Positions 1 to 12,256 of a stretch of 64,000 bases of DNA are shown here, piece after piece. The notes beneath the pieces are model-generated. The model was given only the letters and a program-made list of their open reading frames with translations, was not told the origin of the DNA and made no database searches. The position numbers were made by a program, and so were the translations under genes. This DNA is from Batkoa obscura (Eukaryota > Entomophthoromycota > Entomophthoromycetes > Entomophthorales > Batkoaceae): contig JASVEC010000036.1 of NCBI GenBank assembly GCA_030770535.1, forward strand, positions 1 to 64,000, written 5' to 3'. Position 1 is the stretch's first letter; each line of letters starts with the position of its first letter.

Positions 1-295
1 CTTGTTGATGACTTGTTTTACAAAGTGTTTTAATACCATTTTCAAATAGCTTTCCAGCACTTTTATATGGACTTTCTCCTGAACTTACTTTTTTGATTTT
101 ACTGCTTGGACTATTTTGTAAGCTGGCATCATCACTTAAATATGTTATTTTATGACCCATATCAGAAAGAGTTTCACTGACCTCTATTAACCATCGAATA
201 TGCGATCTTCCTCCTCCAGAAGAATGGATTAATATGTTGTAGGCTAATAATAATGGTAAAACATAAACAAGTAGAATTGAAATATGGAGTTTCAT
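1..295 (-). CDS. UDP-glycosyltransferase (GT1 family), N-terminal part, cut by window edge
   Basis: Read on the minus strand from an ATG at 293-295, the frame stays open to the window edge. The first ~20 residues form a hydrophobic signal peptide (HISILLVYVLPLLLA). Then comes IHSSGGGRSHIRWLIEVSE, followed by a Gly-His (MGHKITYLSDD) that fits the first beta-alpha-beta unit of GT1 enzymes, where a GxGH-like turn is followed by 'L...GHxVT'. Such enzymes transfer sugars from UDP-sugars to lipids or small molecules; with a signal peptide this one would enter the ER, as animal-type UGTs do. The acceptor cannot be told because the C-terminal nucleotide-binding half lies outside the window. Family assignment rests on the N-terminal ~95 residues only. 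Confidence 0.68.
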   Translation of the reverse strand, partial: MKLHISILLVYVLPLLLAYNILIHSSGGGRSHIRWLIEVSETLSDMGHKITYLSDDASLQNSPSSKIKKVSSGESPYKSAGKLFENGIKTLCKTSHQQ

Positions 296-485
296 TTTCG
301 AAATGCTAATCAACTTTATATAGTTTTTAAATTGAAATTCAAGTTTTTATATCTTTTTATTGTTATGTTTGTGATATATTACAGTGGTGCTCTTTTAAGG
401 GATATAAGCTTGCCTTATGGTCATACCACATTTTATGAGAACAAGTTTTTATTTATTCAAATCTAAATTGTATTTTAAAAGTATA

Positions 486-584
486 TATGGGATGTTTTTG
501 AGTTCCATCACTTTTCCATTTTTTAAATGCTATTGAATGGAAAAACTGTTAGTATATTTCTTAAACAAAAAAGACGCTCTTATA
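486..584 (-). repeat. palindromic MITE-like element, copy 1 (diverged)
   Basis: It starts TATGGGATGTTTTTG and ends with a damaged reverse of that (AAAAAAGACGCTCTTATA). The centre (ACTTTTCCATTTTTTAAATG, then GGAAAAACTGTTAGTA) matches the family. Strand '-' means the 'TCATTACTTTTTCC' orientation reads on plus. Confidence 0.7.
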
Positions 585-773
585 CTCATATTGAATACAC
601 TTGTATAAATGTTTACAAATTATGAATGGCTCATATATATGCTAACTTTATTTAAGCTCAAACTATATTTTACTATTTAAATCCATTATTCAAATTAGTC
701 CTAGCTTTAAAACTCTTTATAGAAATTAAAATTATTGATAGTTATATTTATTAATAATTCACTAAACCTAAGA

Positions 774-875
774 TATGAGTGTTTTTTTTACCTCATTATT
801 TTTTCCATTTTTTAAGTGCCATTCAAGCGGAAAATTTGTTAGTAAAATTATTAAATATAAAAATACATACCCATA
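774..875 (-). repeat. palindromic MITE-like element, copy 2
   Basis: TATGAGTG at the left end and TACATACCCATA at the right end. The core CATTTTTTAAGTGCCATT..AAGCGGAAAATTTGTTAGTA matches the family consensus. Confidence 0.82.
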
Positions 876-1563
876 TAGTGGATAAAGTATGTTATGGTTC
901 CAGAAAAGCGGAAAATCTGGAATTTATTCTTTTATAACAGGGATTTGAACTTGTGAGCTAATGTGAGGATTGGTTCTCAAGATTAAATCAACAATATATG
1001 TTAGTATTTAGCCCTCTTTTGTTTTATGTTTTAAAGGAGTTAGACTCCTAAGTGATTTATTGTTGGAAGTAAGTAAGAGATTTTTTTGGGATTTTCTTTT
1101 TAATATTAATATTACTGCTTATTCTTACAAGTAAACTAAAAAATAGAATTTCAATCCAGAACTTTAAATTATTGTTCCAGTTTGAATTATCATCTTGTAA
1201 TTATAACCTAAATAGTTAAAAAACGATGCCTAAATTGAATAACAGCAAAAATGAAAATTAGCAAAATAGAAATATTATAGTAAAAGTTATTAGGCTTTTA
1301 AACAGATAAAACTGATTTTGTATCATTCGACATTCCCGATGTTTATTACTTCATGTTTATAATAACAGAACTATTTTAATAACATTAGTTTCTATTGAAA
1401 TTAAATTTAGCTATGATCAAAATTGAATATTTTTTATTATAAATTTTCGGATTTTGTTTAATTTTTTAGGTTTATTGTTGATATAATTTTACTTTAGTTT
1501 GTTCGAATTTTGTTTTTTGGGATAAACATTCTAGGTTGAAAACCCCAAGTGAAATTTTGATTA

Positions 1564-1667
1564 ATTGGGGATGTATTTTTATATTTAAGAATTTTACTAA
1601 CAAATTTTCCACTTAAATAGTGTTTAAAAAATGGAAAAAGTAATGAAGTTAAAAAAACACTCCCAAT
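1564..1667 (+). repeat. palindromic MITE-like element, copy 3
   Basis: ATTGGGGATGTATTTTTATA on the left and AAAACACTCCCAAT on the right. The core TTTAAGAATTTTACTAACAA and ATGGAAAAAGTAATGAAG is nearly consensus. Confidence 0.88.
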
Positions 1668-3975
1668 TAGTTTTTTATTAAAAATTAACTCATTATGTAA
1701 GTAAGAGTTTCAATTGAAAAGAAATCAATCTACCAATTCCTTTATTAAGTTAAGTAATATAAAAAATAACTACTATTCAATATTATCCAGTTATAATTGC
1801 AATAGTGCTCCAGCAACTCATGGAGCATCCACCTCTTTTCCATTGATGCTACCAATTTTTATGACAATCTGAAACACAGGGTGAATGCAATGTTTATGGT
1901 AGTTTAAGTTAAAATAAATACAAAAAAATATAGATTATGATACAGAAAGTTATACAATAATTAACTTGGTCTAAACAATAGCTTATTTTTTCATTTGTTA
2001 TGCCAAAAATAATAATAAAATGGTCGAAATTAATACTGTTTTAGTTAGCATACATCCAAAACAATTTCAAATCAACACTAGTTTCCACTCAAAAGGAAAG
2101 TTCTTTATAAAATTAATAGATCGAATACTCGTTACATAAAAATTGAGCTTATCCAAGAAAACAAATTTTTTTATCAATGTTATGAAGCTTATCAGTATAA
2201 AATACAAAACAACAACAAACACGCTTTTTTGGATATATAAAATTTTCTATTTTGTAAATTTTTATGTAAAAAGTTTATTCAGAATGGGTTCAGCTTTAAG
2301 TATAGGTTTAATAATTTAAATACACCAATCTATTTCATGACATATTTAGATAATTATTACCAATTTTTAAATTCTTGAACTTTTATTAAGGTTATACTAA
2401 ATTTATGATGAATTGTAAACATACTTTCACCCCTGTAAATACTAACTAAAGAGTACTGGTAATTTTTTAATGAATTTGAGATCTTAAATTACCATTTAAA
2501 CAAATCTCTAACCCTTTATATTTTATTCCAATTTCAGCACATTTTTGAATCCTTAATGCTATATTTTAGCCAACCTTTAGACTTACGTAGTTAAACTGTG
2601 ACATAGTTCCCCACTACGATTGTCGGGGACAATAGTTTAGACTTATAACAAATATGTAGGACACTCAATTGTAGAAGAATAGCCGTGTATTTTTCTAACT
2701 GTGATAAAAGTTTTAAAAAAATAGAATGCACTATTCATCTTTTCTCTTATTTCCTTCTTCAGTTAAATTTAAGGTTCTTTCTGAGTTCAAGGGCCTCTCT
2801 TCTGCCCCTTTTGCGCCCCCTAATTGCTTGAGATTTATTCTACTTCATTAATAAAGTAACCACAAGCTGTTTGGTTTTGGATTTTTAAAAATAATAAACT
2901 ATAGTATTCTTTAGATAAGATAGTTTATTTTAAGATAAAGGATAAAAAGTGTTTTGTTTGATAATTGGTCCCAAGCAATAAAATTATGAGAAGAATATAC
3001 TATAACAGGATATACTTTGTTTTTTAATTTACATCTCATATTCCTTAGAAATTTTTACTCAGTTCAAAGTTTTTAAGAACCTAGAAGAAATCATAGTCAA
3101 CTAAAAAGAATAATGATTTAAAATTATTCACATTTTTTAATAATCTATTTGTTATATTTTAATATTTGTAAAAATAAAAATAGTTACTATTTTCGGCTTA
3201 CTTTGAACAGAATATTAGGCAAATATGACTGTAATAGTATACTAACCCCCTAATCGTTTATTTAATTATCCATGAAGTTGTCAACTTAAGAAAAATTTGT
3301 TTTTCTTAATTAGTGATTACTTTTTATTAATTTAAATGCAAGTAAAGTGGGTATAAAAAGATTTATTAAAAGATTTAGTTGAATATATGCTTCTTATATA
3401 TGTTTATCTTTTTTAATGTTTAACAAAAGTAGATTAATTAATTTATTTTCTTCTTCTTATAGTATAGCTTTTAATAGGCTGTGTATTAATAATACTACTA
3501 TCATCAATTATCCTTTGGAGAACGAAAATAAATTGAAATTTTTATTTATCATCTTCTGGTCTTTTCATAAAATTTATCTTAATATATTAATTAAGATATA
3601 AATATAAAGTTGGTTTAAAGTGTTATCTAATGAAGCTTTTTAAGCCATCCTAAGTGATTAAAGTAGACATTATTAGATATAAAGATAAAGTTAAAGAAAT
3701 TAAGTTTTTAAATTTTTAAAGTAAATTAGCTATGCACATAAATTTAAAAATTTAATAACTTTTATTTAGCTTTTAGCTAAGCTATAACTGCAATGGAAGT
3801 TAGTTAATTAAATTACCAAAAAAAAGGGAGTTATGTGTACCCCATAAAACGTCCATCAAATCTAGAAGAAAAAGTTGTAACTTTAAGTAAGGGTATTTAA
3901 GCTGATAGCTGAGGTATAAATACCATAGAAAGTGGCAAAAAAACCCATCAAAAAAATAATATCTCTTAGAAAAAA

Positions 3976-4611
3976 ATGGAATTTAAAGGTTATATTCCCA
4001 ATATTAATGAAGCTATATTATTAGCATCTGCAAGTGTCAATAACGTTGTGCCATTAACTCAGGGGCGTAATAGAGATTCCATTTACCATGGAAAAACTAT
4101 TATATTTTCTTTAAAGAATAGTAAAATAGCTCGTTGGACGGATAATAAGAAATGGAGCGCATCTACATTTCGGGATGGTTTTTTTATTTACTATGAAAAA
4201 AAAGAAAAGAAAGAACTAAATTACATTTTAAATGATGTATTATGTAAAAAATGTATCAAAGTGTATTATAAAGATGATGTAATTGGCATTGTTAATTATT
4301 TTTATTTGAATTCAACCCAAAAGCTACTAATCCCTTCTCAATTCAACTTTAGTTCAAATGTCTACTCTCTAGTTGGCCATTTTTCTTATATTAAAGATTA
4401 TCGTACTAAATCAAAATATTATGGTAAATTAATCAAATTGAATGGGACAATGATTAATTTAGATCCCCCTGTAATTTCTTCAGTTTCGTCATATAACTCG
4501 TGCTCAAGTCCTTTGCCTTCAATCAATGAGCTACTCACATTTACTAAGATTGCCCATAATCCAAGAAGAATTTCCTTTGATCAAATTCAATTGTCTAAAT
4601 TTAACTCATAG
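3976..4611 (+). CDS. WOPR (Gti1/Pac2) domain protein 1
   Basis: An intronless 211-residue frame starts at the ATG giving MEFKGYIPNINEA, the same type of start as the third copy (MEFIGFIDTVLDA). The first WOPR half is clear: GYI..INEAILLASA, then R-x-x-S-I-Y-x-G-x-T-I-I-F, then IARWTDNKKWSAS and FFIYYEKK at roughly residues 4-75. The second half is shorter (LCKKCIKVYY..VNYF). WOPR proteins (Wor1, Ryp1, Pac2, Gti1 in other fungi) bind DNA directly and control morphological switching or nutrient response. Here the usual 'GIKRWTDG' reads 'KIARWTDN', so the lysine before RWTD is changed. There is only a short tail of about 60 residues. It is probably a divergent paralogue; target genes cannot be inferred. 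Confidence 0.88.
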   Translation: MEFKGYIPNINEAILLASASVNNVVPLTQGRNRDSIYHGKTIIFSLKNSKIARWTDNKKWSASTFRDGFFIYYEKKEKKELNYILNDVLCKKCIKVYYKDDVIGIVNYFYLNSTQKLLIPSQFNFSSNVYSLVGHFSYIKDYRTKSKYYGKLIKLNGTMINLDPPVISSVSSYNSCSSPLPSINELLTFTKIAHNPRRISFDQIQLSKFNS

Positions 4612-4660
4612 TGTAAAATTAAAGTTTATATATATATATTATTAAATTTAATTTTTAACA

Positions 4661-4763
4661 TATGGGGATGTATCTTTGTGTAAGAATTTTACTAACAATT
4701 TTTCTACTCAAATAGTGCTTAAAAAATGGAAAAAATAATGAAGTCAAAAAAAACACTCCCATA
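4661..4763 (+). repeat. palindromic MITE-like element, copy 4
   Basis: TATGGGGATGTATCTTTGTG at the left and AAAACACTCCCATA at the right, 50 bp downstream of the WOPR 1 stop codon. Close to consensus. Confidence 0.88.
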
Positions 4764-5316
4764 TATATAAATTATGCTATTGATTAATTAATAAGCTAAA
4801 AATATAAATATTACCATTAAGTAGCTAACAGTTTGTCAATAATAATGCAAAATCAATAAGTGTTGATTTATAGGATCCCTGAAATAACTCCTAATTCTAC
4901 TACCCATATTGACCTAAACCCCTTTATTTTTCTATTCTTTTTTCATGACGTAGTGAATATTTATCAGTTATTAGTATTTAACAGTGGGTTATAATTTGGC
5001 TTCATTCTACATGTATTTTTAGAAACTAAATTTAATATTGGGTGTTTATGATTTTCTTGGGGTACTTTTGAAACATTGTGCTTTCGAATGTTTAATTGGT
5101 AGTATAAAGAAAGGAAATTTTGATACTGAGAAGGACAACCAATAAAAGAAGGCTCTCTATCTTTAAATTTACAAAAATGGTATAAATTACATTTAAATAT
5201 AATTATTTCATTTGACTTTAAAGTTTTAATATAAAAAACGCTGAGTTTTAAAAAGATTAAATCAGCTTTCTAAATTAACTTAATAATTATGCCCTTTTTT
5301 ACATTTCTCATCATAA

Positions 5317-5422
5317 TATGATGTATTTTGTGTTTAAGAATTTTACTAACAATTTTTCTACTCAAATAGAATAGTGCTTAAAAAATAAAAAAAGTGATGA
5401 AGCTAAAAAAAACATCCCCATA
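5317..5422 (+). repeat. palindromic MITE-like element, copy 5
   Basis: The left end is worn (TATGATGTATTTTGTG) and the right end is good (AAACATCCCCATA). The centre has a small internal duplication (AAATAGAATAGTGC) not seen in other copies. Confidence 0.85.
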
Positions 5423-6787
5423 TGTAAGCAATAAAGAAGAATAATTACTCAATGTATGAATCAAAATTTTGATAGAGTTATATAATTTTTAGCTTGCTTT
5501 TTACCAAATTTTAATTTTTTGACGTTTGTTGCCTTAAATATCTACTTCTTTATGCTTTACTCTAATTGCTTTAATTGCCTCGATTTTTTGTTGAAATTTG
5601 GGCATAATTTGCTTGAAATCAATTACTGTTTTTTTAGTAACATTGCTTATATTGAAGTCTGCGTCTTCATTTTTTGTTTATACCACACACATATCATTTC
5701 TAATTATTGGGACAAATATAATCAAGCACCAAAAAGGTGGTTTTTATGTTATTGACGTAATTTAAACTCGTGGGGATTTGTTTATCATGAAAGTGGGCAA
5801 ACACTATTTACAATTAAAACCTGTGTGTATTTATACATAGGTGATTATTAATCTATCGGTATATAACGTCCTGGTAGTTTAATATGAAGACAACCTAACT
5901 ATTAGAAATTGATTATCTGAACCTAATCTAGAGTCATATATAACAAAGGGATGAGATGGAATAAATTTGTGTAGAAATATTGATACTTATACTAGGTAGA
6001 TCTATAAACCCTGAGGTTTTTTTGGCCGAATTCATGCTGTAAAAGTAGGAAGTTATTGTAAAAAATGTTTTTTAACTTAAATTAGTTATTGTTTTTAGGC
6101 ACAAAAAGCACGTTTTGTTTCAACTGGTGCTTTGTTTATTTATTAAAGGTCCAATATTTAAGAGCCTATCTGATAATGACTCTTATACTATTTATATAAT
6201 GTCTTTTACAGGCAACATTAAGACTAAAATAATTAGTGCAAAAGTTAATTTCTGGGGATGTTGTATTAACATTTGTAAAATTACTAGTTTTTTTGGTACA
6301 ACGCAAAGCCCCACAATTATACTGAGTTGTAGTTCATTTTTTGTTGATTATTTTTGAATAACAAAGATAATCATTCTAATGAGAGAGTAGCTTTTATAAC
6401 CCAGTTTTTCAAAACAATCTAATATGAATTTGAAGACATGAACCAATATAAGCGTACAAACCATTTCCCCAATTACTAGCCATTTTTTGATAATTACTAG
6501 TAACTACTAGCTAAATGACTCGTGTAATCATACTAATCCATGTCTTTAAATAGTAGATCTTTAACTTTTTTAATATTAGATTATAAACAAAAAACAAGTT
6601 TCTTCAGCAACACTTATCACTAATTATGTTATTAGAAAATCGAAACTTTGAAGAAATATTCTATTAGTTATACTAACGTGGATTCGAAAAAAAGGATGTT
6701 AGAACTTGAATTTACTGTCTACTTTATTAAACTTAATAACAGAAAAACCAGAAACAGAATATCTATATCTATATCTATATATGTACA

Positions 6788-7330
6788 TCATAATTTTATA
6801 TAACAGTTAATTAGATTCAGTTGCCTTTTATCTTCTGAATTCAAAGAATGCTCTATATGTCTCGAATGGGATTTAGAGAGTTTTTTATTCCTGAAAGAAG
6901 TTTTAAATTTATAGTGTGTTATAGCATCTTTGATTGAATCAATACCAGGAAAATCACATTGTGAGGGTATGTTAAATTTGAATGAGGCTATGTCGTCTTT
7001 ATCTATATAATTTATTATATGATACAAATTCTCATCTGGCGCGGTTACTGTAATAGCCTTTTTGGTTAACTTCCTATTTCCATTCAACTGTTGGTATTGA
7101 AAAAATCCTTTTTTTAGCTTAGATGAAGACCACGTTTTACCATCTGACCACCTTTTAATACCACTTTCTTCTTCATTATAAATAAACACAGATCCAGAAG
7201 TTATGTTATCCCTTTCTATTACACTCAACCTGCTTTTTTCTATTGGAAATAAATTTCTTCTGCTTGCCTCTAATAATATTAGAGCTTCGGTTATACTAGG
7301 AATATATAGCTTTTCTTTAGTTTTGTTCAT
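6788..7330 (-). CDS. WOPR (Gti1/Pac2) domain protein 2
   Basis: A 180-residue intronless frame starts MNKTKEKLYIPSITEALILLEASR. It shows the WOPR N-half (R-x-x-x-I-x-R-D-N-I-T-S-G-S-V-F-I-Y-x-E, then SGIKRWSDGKTWSSSKLKKGFFQY, about residues 8-75) and the C-half beginning LTKKAITVTAPDENLYHIINY. The SGIKRW(S/T)DGK core is better kept than in copy 1. The tail is only about 50 residues and basic. It is likely a DNA-binding transcription regulator. It lies on the opposite strand to copy 1, in otherwise gene-poor DNA. Confidence 0.9.
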   Translation of the reverse strand: MNKTKEKLYIPSITEALILLEASRRNLFPIEKSRLSVIERDNITSGSVFIYNEEESGIKRWSDGKTWSSSKLKKGFFQYQQLNGNRKLTKKAITVTAPDENLYHIINYIDKDDIASFKFNIPSQCDFPGIDSIKDAITHYKFKTSFRNKKLSKSHSRHIEHSLNSEDKRQLNLINCYIKL

Positions 7331-9320
7331 CTACTTTAACATTATCATATAAGATAGCAAAAAATATTTATCTTCTTTATATATACACGACAGATAAAAA
7401 GGCTTCACTATCCAATTTCTAATACTTGGCTTAATGATATTATATTCAAGTGCTTTGAATTTAAGCCAAACTTTGAGAAATTAAATAATGCGAATAAAAG
7501 CAATTTAAATGATTAGTGAACAAATGAGGGAGTACAACTGTTGTAATTCCTTTGTAACTTTCTTAGCTTTAGTTTTTAACAAATTATTTTTGTAGCTTTT
7601 TTTTGAAGCTTGAATTTTTATATTTTAACCAAATTTAGACATATTTTTTCAGATAAATGACTCATTAATCAGATCGCAAAAAGCTATAACTGATGTATCC
7701 CTTCAATTAACGAATTAACAAATTAACAATGCAAAGCCTTTTAAACTTTAAATTTTAAATTACTAATATAATTTAAGTTATGGACTAAGCGAACAAGCTA
7801 CCATATTAACCAACCTTTTAATTTTATATTCCTTTTGAATTTTTGTAGGTGAAGCTTATATAAATAGAATTATTGTTTAAGCCAAATATCATCCTAAGCC
7901 ATGAACAAAGTTATTTAGTTAATGTCTTCAAAAAAATGACTTAGCTTCTTTCACAGCCTTCAGATTTTTTTTCATTTATGACCCAATCTATATAAAACGG
8001 AATATATACCCACTCAGTACAGATTTCCCTTTAATAAAAATAGCACACCAAATTTTGACCAGTCCTTGAACTTTAGTTCCTTTTAATTCCCTAGTTCTTC
8101 TGATCCTTTAAACCCCATATCCATTTTCTATTAATTACAATAATTTTTTCTTCTAATAATAAACTACTTCGGAGTCCCAATACCCTTTCGATTTTTTTTT
8201 AAATAGTTTATGTTTATATTGAACTTGATGAGCTTCAATTGAAGTTAATTCAGATTAATAGTTTATCATGATCAAATATATCAAAACTTACATAATTCAT
8301 AAAGTAATTGCAAATCAAACTAAAAAGTGTTGTCGAATTAATTATGAGTAATAATACTATGCTTAAAATCATTCATTCATAAAGTTTTAAGATAGAGCCT
8401 TTCATCTTAATTGTACTGGTAATTACAATTATATAACACTAAGTATTTCTTTATACCAATTAGAGGGTTTGGAATCCTTGGACCGCTTTAATAAAGAATA
8501 AATCAACAAAAACGTAGCTAATACACTTTATTTTATCAACCTTGATAATAGAAGCGAAATATTGAAATTTACCTTATTAATTTACACATGTTAATGAAGA
8601 AACAATAATTTAATATATCATTAAATATCACATTACTATATATAGTCATTGGGTAAATGTTTAATCTCTAGAATTCACTCATACTTTTTCAATCATATTA
8701 AGTAAAATAATAATTTACAGCAGATGTTTTGATCCTGTTAAAAGGTTAACTCTTGTGTTTTTACACTTTTACATTAGTCAAATTTAGTACCTTTACTTTA
8801 TTATCCACATTGATGATTCTTTACCACAAAGCTCCCTTTCAAGAATTTCCTTAACTTTTTCTATAGTAGACATAAAATGTCAAACATCCCTATTATAGTA
8901 AAAGAATGTTTTGTAAATTTACAAACAATTCTCTGAATATGATTGATAATTTAATAATTACAAAAACTTAAATCTACAACAGAATGCATGAATCAACTAT
9001 GAGATTCCAAATGTTCTTATAGTATTGGCTGTGCTGAAAGGGGATTGGATTTACTATTTAAATTACTATTTTGATGATAATTTTACCGCAGTAGGCTTAG
9101 ATGATAGATCATAAGGTATTTATCCGTCCTTTCTTTAACCGTATACTTCTATATAGTAATGGTGATATTAATGATGATTGTTTCGATTAAAAGTAAAAAC
9201 TTCATAATTGAAAGCTGATATTAAAGTATTCAAACAATATTTTTAAAAAAAAATAATACATTTATTAATAATAATATTGACTTCGAGTCAAGGGATAATA
9301 TATAAATTAAAGTTCTAACC
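7331..9320. other. gene-free stretch
   Basis: No coding sequence, tRNA or repeat family member was recognised on either strand. It separates WOPR genes 2 and 3 and presumably holds the promoter of gene 2. Confidence 0.5.
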
Positions 9321-10133
9321 TTATAAAAAAGAAAATCTGTCTAAAATAGAAAGCTGACGTCGGCTCTCGCTATGCCTTGGTAGCATGTATCTACTAACTG
9401 GCGACGTAGGTAACGTGTAATCAGAGTATTGAAAAATGTTTGAAACAGATGGTAAAGAAAGAGCCTTAGAATGGCTCTTGGAAAAGCAATCACCATCTTC
9501 AATAAATACTGCCCCAAAAGGATTTGTCTTGGGTGTGGGTTCGCTAGAATGAGAAAGTTTGCCTTGGTCAGAAGATTCTACCTCTGGGGCGTAGTATAAT
9601 TTTCTCCAGGCACGCGATTTAGTTCTAAAACATTTGTAATATTGATATTTTTTAGCAGTTTCAATAATAGAAACTAAAGATGGTAAATTTAGGTTCGTAG
9701 GACGAGGTAAGTTGTTTTTTATATATGGTCCTTTTGGGGTGTCATGGTAAAAATAGTTGATGACATGGAGTGTATGAAGATCAGGGGTTATCACAGTAAT
9801 TACTTTTTTTAATAGACATCTGTCCGTGTTTTGGTTATTGTCTTCAGATTGTGTATATGTATTATTACCCACTTTACTAGATCTTGAGGAGCTTATTTTT
9901 TCTTCATAAAGGAAAAACCCATTATATAACTTTGATGGTGCCCATACTTTTCCATCAGTCCAACGCTTCATACCAGTCATCGTCTCGTCAAAGATGATAG
10001 TCATACCATCATATATAGAGTTTCTTCTCGTTACATTAGGTCTCTTTGACATCATTTTGATTTCGCCTCTTCTTGCTGCTTCGCTAATAATAAATGCGTC
10101 CAAGACAGTATCAATGAAACCTATAAATTCCAT
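9321..10133 (-). CDS. WOPR (Gti1/Pac2) domain protein 3
   Basis: The first ATG in frame is at 10131-10133 (MEFIGFIDTVLDAF), giving 270 residues. This is the most typical of the three WOPR proteins: GFIDTVLDAFIISEAARRGE, RPNVTRRNSIYDGMTIIFDE, TGMKRWTDGKVWAPSKLYNGFFLYEEK in about residues 4-85, then an insert of about 25 polar residues and LLKKVITVITPDLHTLHVINYF. The C-terminal ~100 residues are Ser/Pro-rich and probably disordered. By family knowledge it binds DNA and regulates developmental or host-response programmes. The three copies share layout but are well diverged, so duplication is not recent. Confidence 0.93.
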   Translation of the reverse strand: MEFIGFIDTVLDAFIISEAARRGEIKMMSKRPNVTRRNSIYDGMTIIFDETMTGMKRWTDGKVWAPSKLYNGFFLYEEKISSSRSSKVGNNTYTQSEDNNQNTDRCLLKKVITVITPDLHTLHVINYFYHDTPKGPYIKNNLPRPTNLNLPSLVSIIETAKKYQYYKCFRTKSRAWRKLYYAPEVESSDQGKLSHSSEPTPKTNPFGAVFIEDGDCFSKSHSKALSLPSVSNIFQYSDYTLPTSPVSRYMLPRHSESRRQLSILDRFSFL

Positions 10134-12256
10134 TTTCAAATGAATCAAGTTTACTAAAATTTAAAAAAAATGAAATTCAATTTCTTATTTATATATGTTT
10201 CTATTAAACTAAAATCGGAAATACCATTTTAAAATTGTTCTTTCAGAGTTGAGGAATAAACTTGATAAAAATAACCCTTTAGATTTATTGGTGATTTCAC
10301 ATTATAAATAACAACTACTTTAATCAAATTGAAATGCTCTCTTACATTTTATAACGCTATATCAAGTAAAGTATATAGAGCAAACATTGTTATGATTAGT
10401 ATAGCGCTACATAGAAATTCCATTTCAAACTTATCTTGATTCAAGATAATTTCAAAGTAGCCTTATTCAAGTGTAATAAAATTACTTATATCTAAGAATA
10501 GTGATTATAAATAATATTGGTTACAATACAACGTATAGAATTATATCACCTGCTAAAACATTTAATTTAAATTCTATCCTTCTTTCTCAATTTGTAAGCG
10601 CTCTTACCAAATTTGTATATTCAGAGCTTATAAAAGTTTATAATGTTATCTCTAATAATATCAAAGCAATATTATTTGATATTAAAGAATATAAAAGTTA
10701 AGTACCAGGTGCATAATTGTAGATTTAATAAAAGTGCTCTAAACCAGCTTAATAGTTTGACCGTTTTTCAGAAAGTAACTGCGTAAACAGAATATTTGGG
10801 TTAATAACCCATTATAAATTAAAGTCATATATTAGACATTTATTAATATATAAGCATTATTATATATATAATATAATATCATCATTAGCTTTTTCAAAAT
10901 ATTCAAATATTTTATAATTAAAATTGATCTTAGTTTAAATTCTGAATTATTTCATTGGTTTAAAATTCCTGCTAATCCCTTATTAAATGCGATAAGAACT
11001 ATTACCAAGTAGTCACTTTAAGAATTAATACTCATTATTATTTACAAACTTTAATAAAATATTATACTTTAGGTACGGGAATGACTAAAAATAATTAAAA
11101 GTAAGTCTGCTAACTCTTCATTTTTATATAAATATACAAAGTAATAGCAAAATCGATATTTATTTATAAATATTCCTTTCAGAATAGTGCCAAGAGAATC
11201 ATTAATCGATGTTCTATACTTTTAATACAATAAGTGATCAAATTGCAATTCAATAATACAAGTGCTATTTCAAGGGTTTTAATTGAGTGAATAATTCTAG
11301 ACTTTAATTATTGTTCCTGTTTTCTCGCAAATTCTAAGAAGCCGAATTTCCTATTTAAGTAAATCAAGTAAAATTACGCTACACCTATTTGTTAATGTAA
11401 GAAAAAGCAATTCACTTTTACTAACTACTGCACCACTCTTCAATAACAACAATGTATTTCTTTAAAGTCACATTGGTTCTATTCTATATTACAGAAAATG
11501 ATAACTAAAATATAAGTTATATTATAGTATTAAATGGGCCATAATACCATTATTACCATTTATCTGACACCCTACTCATTAACTTAAAAGTAAACAGTTT
11601 CTATAATTAGATTTTATTTATAAGCTTTAAAATAGATTAAAGCGATAAATTAACAAATGTTTATTTTTAAACTTACCATCAATTGATCTATAATTAAAAA
11701 TAATTTACTACTTTTACAGTTTACATTAAATAAAATGCTCAAAGGCGGCCAATTGATATTTTCATAGTTTTCAATTAGATCCATATTTTTGAGTTGATTG
11801 CTAAGATTGGCCGCTAAATATTAGAATATTCTCTTTATGCATAAATATTGCTATTATGAGGTATATATTGTTCATCTAGTATCTAATTGTTTTATTTTTC
11901 TGGGAAGTAGTGACATAATGCTTTATGTGTCTTTCTTCTATTATATAACCAACGGGATATAGGTGAAACTTCCATTTTTTTGATAAGAACTTCTATATTT
12001 TATTGATCATGGAGCAATATATTTATTAGATAAGCTACTTTTAATTTAAATCTAAAAACAAAATCTAAGCTAGTAAAATAGTTTAATTAGTTTTAAATTA
12101 AAAAAAATAATAAATTTATTATTTATTATTTTTGAAAGTTTCTTGTTTTTAATATTTTTATATATTACCGTTTGATAATACTTTTATGAACTTGATACTA
12201 ATACATTAAACTTGATACTAATAAAAATTACTTTTATATAAAATAATGATAAGGTG

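Larger units (their letters stand above)
296..3975. other. long gene-poor stretch
   Basis: No convincing gene is visible on either strand. The short open frames at 284-466 and 3416-3601 are low-complexity Phe/Ile/Asn/Tyr translations of AT-rich DNA. The stretch holds three copies of the ~100-bp palindromic element (486-584, 774-875, 1564-1667), which are listed separately. Confidence 0.6.
4612..6787. other. gene-poor stretch
   Basis: It carries two palindromic elements (4661-4763 and 5317-5422) and, just before the next gene, a short TATATC/TATCTA microsatellite near 6761-6784. Open frames at 5519-5755 and 6115-6357 are rich in Phe, Tyr, Cys and Ile with no domain signature. I see nothing else. 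Confidence 0.55.

Noticed and set aside
2617-2641. Short hairpin GTTCCCC..GGGGAC
   Set aside because: A single small stem with no repeat partner or gene context; could be chance.
5519-5755. 78-codon open frame on plus
   Set aside because: Phe/Cys/Tyr-rich composition typical of random AT-rich translation; no domain, no neighbouring exon, and the minus strand shows only weak, unconvincing resemblance to transposase sequence.
6115-6357. 80-codon open frame on plus
   Set aside because: Does not start at an ATG with good context, has no motif and is not continued by a plausible splice.
10501-10701. 66-codon open frame
   Set aside because: Starts at a non-ATG codon; Asn/Ile/Lys-rich low-complexity translation.
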